Shown here piece after piece: positions 37,224 through 44,526 of a stretch of 64,000 nucleotides of DNA. Position 1 is the first letter of the stretch. Every line of letters starts with the position of its first letter. Origin of the DNA: Flavobacteriaceae bacterium (GTDB lineage Bacteria > Bacteroidota > Bacteroidia > Flavobacteriales > Flavobacteriaceae); the NCBI GenBank assembly GCA_016744415.1, contig JADGEL010000002.1, forward strand, positions 496,001 to 560,000, given 5' to 3'. A program made the translations under genes and the position numbers. Under the pieces are notes generated by a model. That model had not been told where the DNA came from, searched no databases, and saw only the letters and a list, made by a program, of their open reading frames with translations.

Positions 37224-38678
37224 ATGAAACTAAAAACTACATATTTATTGATTCTATTAACCATTATATTACAGTCCTGTACTAGTGTTAATTATTTAGA
37301 GAACAGTATAAAATTGTATGGAAAAAGTGATGATAAAAGTCTTCTAAGATTTAATTTTAAAGAACAATTAAATAACCTAGGGCATTTAGCTGAACCTTGG
37401 GCTACAAACACCTATGATGGCAAAGGGAGTTTATGGGTCAATAAAAATACATTTCAAAAACAAGATTCGTTAACAAACAGTCGAGGAAAAGTGTATACTT
37501 CTAAAACAGATATTACCAATAATACACTTTTGTATTTAGACTATGGAGACAAAGAACTTCTTCCAATTACCGAAGAATTATTTTTTGAAAAACTCATTAA
37601 CACAGCACGTTATACTCCAATAACATTGCTTCATCACTTTTATAATAACAAGGAAGATGTCAAATTTACTACAACCGGAGAACATGTTATTTATGCTTTA
37701 GAAATTGATAAATATCCAATACAACTTTTTATTAATAAGTCTAATAACCTCGTTGATAAAATCACCTATTTAAGTTATGATGAATTGTACGGAGATATAA
37801 CAACATCATTTGTTTATTCTTCATATATTAAAAATGAATTCTATACCTATCCTGCACATATACAAATTGAAAAAATAAATGGAAAAGTTATTGATATTGT
37901 TGAAATATTAAATTCTATAAATGATAATCCAGTTAAATTATTAGAAAAGCCTGAAAATTATCAAATAGCAAAATCAAGTATAGAAAAGAACCCTGAAATA
38001 CAAACAACACCATATAATGACTATATTCATTTTATTGATTTAGCTCATACAGATGATAAAGTAATGGTTGTAGAATTTAAAGATTATATGCTTGTTGCTG
38101 AAGCACCTATAAACCCAAAAAATGGAGAATTAATTATTTCTGAAGTAAAGAAAATTGCACCTTTAAAGCCCATAAAATATTTTGTGTTTGGACATCATCA
38201 CCCTCACTATCTAGGGGGCTTAAGACCATTTGTACATAAAGAAGCCACAATTTTATGTACAGATATTAGCGAAAACTATGTAAAATATATAGCAGAAGCA
38301 CCACATACGATTAATCCTGACAGTTTACAGTTAGAACCAAAGCCAATAAAAACACAAATTATTAAAGATAGTTTGATCATTGGTAAAAACAATAAAATGA
38401 AAATTTATTTTATGGGTGAAAAATCTTCGCATACAAAAGATTATCTAATTTATTACTTTCCTAATGATAAACTTTTATTTGAGGATGATTTATGTTGGAT
38501 ACCAAAAAAGGGACCTATTAAAAAAGCAAGATCAAGAGAAATAGGATTGTATAATATCATTAAAGACTTAAAACTAGAGGTAGATACCATTATTCAGTCA
38601 TGGCCAATTGAAAGCCATAAAGTAAAAACAGTAATACCTTTTGCAGATTTAGAGAAAGCAGTTAATATTAATAACTAA
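37224..38678 (+). CDS. MBL-fold-like lipoprotein with degenerate metal site
   Basis: 484 residues. Lipoprotein signal with lipobox LQSC (C19). Residues about 60-250 form a beta-rich N-terminal domain; about 270-480 look like a metallo-beta-lactamase fold: VMVVEFKDYMLVAEAP, then FGHHHPHYLGGLRPFV (histidines from about residue 324), then FMGEKSSHTKDYLIYYFPNDKLLFEDDLCW and QSWPIESHK. The usual HxHxDH is replaced by a His cluster without the Asp, although HYLGG, MGEKSSHT and the later His keep family spacing, so one or two metals could still bind. Activity unknown. Directly followed in frame by a gene remnant. Confidence 0.75.
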   Translation: MKLKTTYLLILLTIILQSCTSVNYLENSIKLYGKSDDKSLLRFNFKEQLNNLGHLAEPWATNTYDGKGSLWVNKNTFQKQDSLTNSRGKVYTSKTDITNNTLLYLDYGDKELLPITEELFFEKLINTARYTPITLLHHFYNNKEDVKFTTTGEHVIYALEIDKYPIQLFINKSNNLVDKITYLSYDELYGDITTSFVYSSYIKNEFYTYPAHIQIEKINGKVIDIVEILNSINDNPVKLLEKPENYQIAKSSIEKNPEIQTTPYNDYIHFIDLAHTDDKVMVVEFKDYMLVAEAPINPKNGELIISEVKKIAPLKPIKYFVFGHHHPHYLGGLRPFVHKEATILCTDISENYVKYIAEAPHTINPDSLQLEPKPIKTQIIKDSLIIGKNNKMKIYFMGEKSSHTKDYLIYYFPNDKLLFEDDLCWIPKKGPIKKARSREIGLYNIIKDLKLEVDTIIQSWPIESHKVKTVIPFADLEKAVNINN

Positions 38679-38795
38679 AACTATTTGGGAATACACTATT
38701 TAGGAGGTATTCATACTTGGGTTACCAACGATAAAATTACCGAAGATGTAAAATCAATTATTGACGGGTTTAGAAAAAAATCAAATGTATCTTAA
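38679..38795 (+). pseudogene. In-frame coding-like remnant after the MBL-fold gene
   Basis: Immediately after the TAA, in the same frame, 38 sense codons read NYLGIHYLGGIHTWVTNDKI and on through TEDVKSIIDGFRKK to a TAA. The composition is protein-like, and HYLGGI resembles the HYLGGL of the metal site in the preceding gene. There is no start codon. Probably the 3' tail of a decayed gene, possibly a paralogue, or a lost C-terminal extension. Confidence 0.4.
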
Positions 38796-38852
38796 CTACA
38801 CAAAAGGGTTCATGCGGGAGCATGATAAGTGGCAATATTTTGCTGGACATAA

Positions 38853-39530
38853 TTAATAATATTTTTTTATTTCATCTACAACACCATCATCATTTGGGAG
38901 AATAAACTGATCGAAAAAATTACTAACAATAATATTTTTTCTGAAATTATCGATAGTAATACTTTTCTCTAATTTTAGTTTATAGGCTACAAACATTGAA
39001 TTATCTAATTTTTTCAAAGAGGATAAAAATTTGTCAACATCATTATCAATTAAAAATTGTATTTGGTAACATAGTATATCGTAATCATTTATACAAAAAT
39101 CATTAGCTATTAAGTACTTACTAACTGCACCTTTTTGTGAACCGGATAATTCATTTATAATCCCATAAAAATAATTATATAATAAAGGGTTTGCTAATTC
39201 AAATTTTTGTAACGCTTTAATAGATTCATCTTTTTCTTTTTTTAAAAATAAAAGTTTTGATTTTATCAATGAATAAAAGTATTTACGCTCTGAATTTGAA
39301 ATTTTGAGAAGAGTATCAGTATATGCCAAAGATTCATTAATAAGTAGACTATTGGATGGATCAAATAAATAATCGCTATCTATATGCAAATTCATTAGGT
39401 TTCTATTTAACTTACCTTTCATTTTACTAACTTCTTCTTTATTTTGCTCTATAATATTTGGTGATTTTTCACATGAAATCAAACATATAACAACTAAACA
39501 AATTAGTAATAGTTTTATATTTTTTATCAT
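38853..39530 (-). CDS. Putative lipoprotein, unknown function
   Basis: 225 residues, lipoprotein signal IKLLLICLVVICLISC with C20. The mature protein is helical and Lys/Glu-rich with pairs such as YTDTLLKISNSERKYFYSLI and FELANPLLYNYFYGI, suggestive of degenerate TPR-like helices, but no family is certain. Stands alone on the minus strand behind a REP-like palindrome; the A+T-rich codon use matches neighbours. Confidence 0.65.
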   Translation of the reverse strand: MIKNIKLLLICLVVICLISCEKSPNIIEQNKEEVSKMKGKLNRNLMNLHIDSDYLFDPSNSLLINESLAYTDTLLKISNSERKYFYSLIKSKLLFLKKEKDESIKALQKFELANPLLYNYFYGIINELSGSQKGAVSKYLIANDFCINDYDILCYQIQFLIDNDVDKFLSSLKKLDNSMFVAYKLKLEKSITIDNFRKNIIVSNFFDQFILPNDDGVVDEIKKYY

Positions 39531-39617
39531 TTTGCTAAATTTATATTAAATTCCATTATTATTTAATTTACTTCTACCACAAGGTTCTATCCAGTGACAA
39601 CTAAAAAGTTTGTCTAG

Positions 39618-39637
39618 ATTCCTGCCTACGCAGGAAT
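39618..39637. repeat. REP-like palindrome
   Basis: ATTCCTGC-CTAC-GCAGGAAT, perfect 8-bp arms. This sequence type recurs in many flavobacterial genomes between genes, and here lies just past the stop of the sigma-54 regulator. Confidence 0.75.
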
Positions 39638-39647
39638 GACAGCTTCA

Positions 39648-40811
39648 CTACTTACTTGCAAAAAGTTGAACATCCGCTTTAGAAACCTCAGCATCACCTA
39701 AAATAATTAAGCGTTCTACCACATTTCTTAACTCACGTATATTCCCTGTCCAATCATATTTTTGTAGTAAATCAATTGCATCATCAGAAAAAGTTTTTTT
39801 GGCTACACCTTGTTCTTTCGCAATTTGTGAAGCAAAGAAATCTATCAATAACGGAATGTCATTTCGTCGTTCGTTCAACGCTGGAACATCGATTAAAATC
39901 ACCGCCAAACGGTGGTATAAATCTTCTCTAAACTTTCCGTCGGCAATTTCTTTTTTCAAATTTTTATTTGTTGCCGCTACTACTCTCACATCTACCTTAA
40001 TATCTCTATCGCTCCCAACCCTACTAATTTTATTTTCTTGTAAAGCACGTAACACTTTTGCTTGTGCAGATAGACTCATATCGCCAATTTCATCCAAAAA
40101 AATAGTACCTCCACTAGCCGCTTCAAACTTTCCTGCTCTGTCTTTATTAGCTCCTGTAAATGATCCTTTTACATGACCAAACAATTCGCTCTCTATCAAT
40201 TCTGACGGTATTGCAGCACAATTCACCTCAATAAGCGGAGCTTTTGAGCGTGCGCTTTTTTCGTGTAGCCAATGCGCTACCAATTCTTTTCCCGTTCCGT
40301 TAGGACCCGTAATTAAAACTCTAGCATCGGTGACTGCCACTTTTTCAATTATCTCTTTTATTTGAATAATAACATCACTTTCACCTATCATCTCATATTT
40401 TTTAGAGACTTTTTTCTTGAGACGTTTATTCTCTACCACCAATTCTTTTTTTACCAACGCATTACGAACCGTGTTTAACAATCGGTTTAAATCTGGTGGT
40501 TTTGAAATATAATCGAAGGCTCCTAGACGCATGGTATTTACAGCGGTATCAATATCTCCATGACCAGAAATCATCACTACAGGGATTTCAGGTTTTATCT
40601 TTTTTATTTTTTCTAAAACTTCGACGCCATCCATTTTGGGCATTTTAATATCGCACAAAATCAAATCAAAATCTTCTTTCATCACCTTCTCAATTCCGAT
40701 TAAACCATCTTCAGCTTCCTCAACTTGATAGCTATCATTTTCTTCTGATATTATTTTTGACAATACTCTTCTAATTGCCGCTTCATCTTCTATGATCAAT
40801 ATTTTTGGCAT
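39648..40811 (-). CDS. NtrC-type sigma-54-dependent response regulator lacking an HTH domain
   Basis: 387 residues: receiver domain 1-120 (phospho-acceptor D54 in LILCDIKMPKMDG), AAA+ domain about 145-385 with Walker A TGPNGTGKE near 170, the sigma-54-contacting loop as GSFTGA near 217 (consensus GAFTGA), Walker B TIFLDEIGDM and the sensor II segment YDWTGNIRELRN. It ends right after the AAA+ C-subdomain (VQLFASK), so the Fis-type DNA-binding domain is absent. Such regulators can activate from solution. Last in the minus-strand run after the ABC exporter and MscS. No adjacent sensor kinase. Confidence 0.93.
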   Translation of the reverse strand: MPKILIIEDEAAIRRVLSKIISEENDSYQVEEAEDGLIGIEKVMKEDFDLILCDIKMPKMDGVEVLEKIKKIKPEIPVVMISGHGDIDTAVNTMRLGAFDYISKPPDLNRLLNTVRNALVKKELVVENKRLKKKVSKKYEMIGESDVIIQIKEIIEKVAVTDARVLITGPNGTGKELVAHWLHEKSARSKAPLIEVNCAAIPSELIESELFGHVKGSFTGANKDRAGKFEAASGGTIFLDEIGDMSLSAQAKVLRALQENKISRVGSDRDIKVDVRVVAATNKNLKKEIADGKFREDLYHRLAVILIDVPALNERRNDIPLLIDFFASQIAKEQGVAKKTFSDDAIDLLQKYDWTGNIRELRNVVERLIILGDAEVSKADVQLFASK

Positions 40812-40846
40812 TTATTCTTTTGATTTAATTAAACAGAATTATTGGT

Positions 40847-41677
40847 TTACATTTCCTTTTGAATAACGTGAACATCTCTTTGTGGAAATGGAATTTGAAT
40901 ATTATTTTCTCTAAATTTTCTGTCAATTTCAAAACGAATATCACTCTTTGGAAACGCTGCTTCAAAACTATTATTGATAGAAAAAACTAATTTAAACATC
41001 AGCGCGCTATCTGCAAAATCAGTAAACAAAACAATAGGCTCTGGTTTATTCAAAACTTTTGGATGTGCTTTAGCAACAGCAATCAAAATGTCTTTAACCA
41101 ATTGGGTATTACTACCATAAGCTACACCAACCTCAACATTTTCACGAGTATTTACTCCATTTTGTGTCCAATTATACAAACTATTTGTAAGATATAGATG
41201 GTTGGGTATAACCATTACTTTATTATCAATTGTTACGGCACTTGTAGTTCTTAAGTTAATATGTTCAACACGCCCCACTTTACCATCTAACTCAATTATA
41301 TCACCAACATGTACTGTTTGATCAATCAAAATAAATATTCCTGAAATAATATCTTGAAACAATGTTTGCAATGCCAAACCTACACCAATTAGCAAAGCTG
41401 TTGACGCTGCTAAAACAGCGGTTAGATTTACCCCTGAATTGTTTAACACAATTAAAAAAATCACCACAAAAACAAGCCATCTCACATAATTAAACAGTGG
41501 AATGAATTTAAATTTATCTTCTTGTGGTAATTTCTTAGTAATAATTTTTCTAGAAATTTTTAAAATAAATGTAGTCGCAAATAAGGCGATTATCACCAGT
41601 AAAATTCCTTTTACTGATAACCCAAAAGAGTCTGTAAATTCAATATGATAATTTAATATTTCTTTTAATTTCTCCAT
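40847..41677 (-). CDS. Mechanosensitive ion channel (MscS family)
   Basis: 276 residues, inner membrane, osmotic safety valve. Three predicted helices (about 22-42, 65-85, 90-120); the pore helix contains ALLIGVGLALQTLFQDIISGIFIL, followed by the beta domain DIIELDGKVGRVEHINLRTT and VMVIPNHLYLTNSLYNW, the classic MscS signature, and a C-terminal vestibule (DIRFEIDRKFRENNIQIPFPQRDVHV). 4 bp after the ABC permease stop, same operon. Confidence 0.95.
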   Translation of the reverse strand: MEKLKEILNYHIEFTDSFGLSVKGILLVIIALFATTFILKISRKIITKKLPQEDKFKFIPLFNYVRWLVFVVIFLIVLNNSGVNLTAVLAASTALLIGVGLALQTLFQDIISGIFILIDQTVHVGDIIELDGKVGRVEHINLRTTSAVTIDNKVMVIPNHLYLTNSLYNWTQNGVNTRENVEVGVAYGSNTQLVKDILIAVAKAHPKVLNKPEPIVLFTDFADSALMFKLVFSINNSFEAAFPKSDIRFEIDRKFRENNIQIPFPQRDVHVIQKEM

Positions 41678-41681
41678 CTCA

Positions 41682-42998
41682 TCAATATTTTAACCATTTG
41701 TAAATATCTCTATAAGTAGGTTTTTTACCATACATCAATATCCCAATTCTATAAACTTTTGCAGCAAACCATACCATTAAAATAAATGTACCTAAAAGTA
41801 ATAACAATGAGATTACTATTTGCCACCAAGGTACCCCAAATGGTAAACGCATCATCATTACAATGGGAGATGTAAACGGAATCATTGAAAAAATAGTTGC
41901 TATGGTACCATGCGGTTCATTTACCACCGATGCAAACCCAATATACACTCCTAAAATTAAAGGGATAATAACTGGCAACATAAATTGTTGGGTATCTGTT
42001 TCGTTATCAACAGCTGCGCCTATCGCTGCATACAGGGCGCTGTATAATAAATATCCTCCTAAAAAATAAACGATAAATGCTAAAAATATCGGCAAAACTG
42101 GAAGCCTAATAAGCTCTTCAATAATTATTTGCATTTCTGTTTTTGCTACTACATCTAAAACTTCAACTTCTTGCATTGGCAAATTTCCTGTACCAATTGA
42201 TGTAGTATCAGCTCCAAACATAGCGGTAGCAACAATACTTAATATCAATAAAATAACACCCCATATTGAAAACTGTAATAAACCAGCCAGTGCAGTGCCT
42301 ATAATTTTACCCATCATTAACTGAAATGGTTTTACTGAAGATATAATCACTTCAATAATGCGACTCGTTTTTTCTTCAATTACACTTCGCATTACCATGG
42401 CGCCATAGATAATAATAAACATCATAATTAAATACCCTGCTGATAAACCAATAGCAATTTTAACTCCCCGTATTAATTTAGATGATTTCTCTCCAGAGAA
42501 ACTTAAAATTTTAATATTCGGATTTATTTTGGATGCATCCAAAGCTTCTGAATCAATCCCATTTCTTTCAAGAAGAATATAATTTAATCTATACCCTACC
42601 ATTCCTTCAACTTCCGAAATCACTTGTAAACTTGGAGGTTCTTTTGAATAAAATTCAATGCTAGTTGCAATATTTGAGATACTGTCTTTTTTAGGAACAT
42701 ATAAGAATCCATAAAAATCTCCATGCTCAACTTGCGATTTAGCAATTACAATATCTACATTCGAGAGGTCTTTATACTCAATAGTTTTAGAACTATCAAA
42801 ATCTTTTGTAATCAATAATTGTGAATCATCAACATAGCCAATGATTTTAATACTATCCTGATTTACTTTACTCAAATAACCTACTAAAGCCCCTAAGCCA
42901 ACAACCAAAAGCGGGCTCAATATAGTCATTACCAAAAAGGTTTTATTTCGAACTTTAGCAAAAAATTCGCGCTTAATTATGAGTTTTAGTTTATTCAT
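41682..42998 (-). CDS. ABC transporter permease (NatB-like, ABC-2 type)
   Basis: 438 residues. One N-terminal helix (TFLVMTILSPLLVVGLGALVGYL), a large extracytoplasmic domain (about 45-170), then five or six helices at the C-terminal end including LSAGYLIMMFIIIYGAMVM and EEKTSRIIEVIISSVKPFQLMMGKIIG, the conserved ABC-2 segment. Resembles the Na+ exporter permease NatB. Pairs with the ATPase gene whose stop overlaps its start by 4 bp. Substrate not determinable. Confidence 0.92.
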   Translation of the reverse strand: MNKLKLIIKREFFAKVRNKTFLVMTILSPLLVVGLGALVGYLSKVNQDSIKIIGYVDDSQLLITKDFDSSKTIEYKDLSNVDIVIAKSQVEHGDFYGFLYVPKKDSISNIATSIEFYSKEPPSLQVISEVEGMVGYRLNYILLERNGIDSEALDASKINPNIKILSFSGEKSSKLIRGVKIAIGLSAGYLIMMFIIIYGAMVMRSVIEEKTSRIIEVIISSVKPFQLMMGKIIGTALAGLLQFSIWGVILLILSIVATAMFGADTTSIGTGNLPMQEVEVLDVVAKTEMQIIIEELIRLPVLPIFLAFIVYFLGGYLLYSALYAAIGAAVDNETDTQQFMLPVIIPLILGVYIGFASVVNEPHGTIATIFSMIPFTSPIVMMMRLPFGVPWWQIVISLLLLLGTFILMVWFAAKVYRIGILMYGKKPTYRDIYKWLKY

Positions 42999-43930
42999 TT
43001 TTTAGCGTTTTGTTCTATTGCCTTTATAAAAATTTCATTGGCATCTGGTATCATTTCACTGTACTTAGCAATAGAACCGTGCATTGCTAAATATTGAATC
43101 AAGTCATTAGAATCTTTGGCATCTTTTAACTTTACCTGCAAGCTAGCATCATTATTTCCTGGTCCAATATTAGAAGAAAGAATATCAAAATTTTCTGACA
43201 ACTCATTTAACAAAAGCTTATTTTTAATATCATACATTTCTACTTCAAAAATGTTCGACTTAAATTTTCTCTTAATATCGCTCAGTTTTCCATCTAAAAT
43301 ATTATTCGACTTATCAAATAGAGCAATATATTCACACAGTTCTTCAACCGACTCCATTCGGTGTGTTGAAAAGATAACCGTTGCCCCAGCATCTCTCAAT
43401 TTTAATATTTCATCTTTTATCAAGTTAGCATTTATCGGGTCAAAACCACTAAATGGCTCATCAAAAATCAACAGTTTAGGTTGATGTAATACCGTTACAA
43501 TAAACTGCACTTTTTGAGCCATTCCTTTAGAAAGTTCCTGCACTTTCTTTCCCCACCAATCTCTAATTTCTAACTTATCAAACCAAAAAGACAATTTCTT
43601 TTTGGCATCATAACGCGTCATTCCTTTTAATTGTGCTAAATACAATGCCTGCTCTCCTACCTTCATACCTTTGTACAATCCGCGTTCTTCTGGCATATAA
43701 CCAATATGCTGAATATCATTTGGAGTCAAAGGTTTTCCATCTAACATAACCGAACCACTATCAGGTATTATAATCTGATTTATAATTCTAATTAAAGATG
43801 TTTTTCCTGCCCCATTTGGACCTAGCAATCCAAATATACTAGCCTCGGGCACCTTAATTGTTACATCATTTAATGCTGTAAAATCGCCATATTTCTTAAC
43901 AATATTTTCAGCAACCAATAAATTACTCAT
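42995..43930 (-). CDS. ABC transporter ATP-binding protein (NatA-like)
   Basis: 311 residues, cytoplasmic ATPase of the exporter. Walker A GLLGPNGAGKTS (about 34-45), signature LSKGMAQK (about 138), Walker B LLIFDEPFSGFDP (about 157), switch His in FSTHRMESVEE; a C-terminal regulatory extension (about 215-311). First gene of the minus-strand operon natA-natB-mscS-ntrC, transcribed from a consensus promoter divergent from marR. Confidence 0.95.
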   Translation of the reverse strand: MSNLLVAENIVKKYGDFTALNDVTIKVPEASIFGLLGPNGAGKTSLIRIINQIIIPDSGSVMLDGKPLTPNDIQHIGYMPEERGLYKGMKVGEQALYLAQLKGMTRYDAKKKLSFWFDKLEIRDWWGKKVQELSKGMAQKVQFIVTVLHQPKLLIFDEPFSGFDPINANLIKDEILKLRDAGATVIFSTHRMESVEELCEYIALFDKSNNILDGKLSDIKRKFKSNIFEVEMYDIKNKLLLNELSENFDILSSNIGPGNNDASLQVKLKDAKDSNDLIQYLAMHGSIAKYSEMIPDANEIFIKAIEQNAKK

Positions 43931-43952
43931 TAGATCTTTTGTTTGTTTTTTT

Positions 43953-43982
43953 CAAAGATACAGAATTCATAAAGTAATTCAA
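43953..43982 (-). promoter_or_regulatory. Promoter of the ABC exporter operon
   Basis: Minus strand: TTG (43982-43980), 19-nt spacer, TATCTTTG (43960-43953); a full consensus match, 23 bp from the ATG. Confidence 0.8.
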
Positions 43983-44011
43983 TCTAAAAAGTAATCCGAA
44001 AAAATATTTTC

Positions 44012-44037
44012 AATATACTATGCGTGCATAGTATATT
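44012..44037. promoter_or_regulatory. Palindromic operator, probably for MarR
   Basis: AATATACTATGC-GT-GCATAGTATATT: perfect 12-bp arms around a 2-bp centre. It covers the expected -33 position of the marR promoter and lies 30 bp from the -33 of the divergent exporter promoter, so the regulator could repress its own operon and perhaps affect the other. Confidence 0.8.
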
Positions 44038-44041
44038 TTTA

Positions 44042-44049
44042 TATATTTG
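44042..44049 (+). promoter_or_regulatory. marR-fad promoter -7 element
   Basis: TATATTTG, exact TAnnTTTG, 5 bp before the ATG at 44055, so the mRNA would be leaderless or nearly so. Confidence 0.7.
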
Positions 44050-44054
44050 TATCC

Positions 44055-44495
44055 ATGATAAAAGAAAAATCGATTGATCATCAGCTGAGGGCAACATGGC
44101 AAGCAGTAGCTAAAATGTACAATGAGCAAGCTAACAAACATGATAGTACTATGGCAATGGCTTTTGTGTTGCTAAATATTGATTATGAAAATGGAACTCC
44201 TTCTACAGCGCTTGGACCTCAAATGGGAATGGAGCCAACGAGTTTATCGCGCATTTTAAAAACAATGGAAGAAAAGGGTGCCATCTTTCGAGAAAAAAAT
44301 CCTGATGACGGTAGAGGCGTCTTAATTAAGTTGACTGATTACGGAAAAGATAAACGAGAAGTTTCAAAAGTAACCGTAATAAAATTTAATGATGCTGTAC
44401 GAGCAAGTGTATCTGAAACCAAGTTGAATCACTTTTTTGAAGTGATGGATAGCATCAACGAATTGATAAGTAAAAGGGATATTTTTAAATCCTGA
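44055..44495 (+). CDS. MarR family transcriptional regulator of the beta-oxidation operon
   Basis: 146 residues, winged helix-turn-helix dimer. Recognition helix region GPQMGMEPTSLSRILKTMEEKGAIFR and the wing DDGRGVLIKLTDYGK, with the conserved D-x-R, are complete. First gene of the operon with 3-hydroxyacyl-CoA dehydrogenase, thiolase and acyl-CoA dehydrogenase; a perfect palindrome overlaps its promoter. Likely an autorepressor released by acyl-CoA or a fatty acid; the ligand is inferred from the operon. Confidence 0.93.
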   Translation: MIKEKSIDHQLRATWQAVAKMYNEQANKHDSTMAMAFVLLNIDYENGTPSTALGPQMGMEPTSLSRILKTMEEKGAIFREKNPDDGRGVLIKLTDYGKDKREVSKVTVIKFNDAVRASVSETKLNHFFEVMDSINELISKRDIFKS

Positions 44496-44526
44496 TAAAT
44501 AGAAAAATTCATCAAAGTATATTAGA

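Noticed and set aside
39799-40176. 125-codon frame opposite the sigma-54 regulator
   Set aside because: Shadow of the conserved AAA+ coding sequence; no start context or family resemblance.
43116-43484. Long antisense frame opposite the ABC ATPase gene
   Set aside because: Composition follows from the complementary strand of a well-conserved gene; no promoter or homology.
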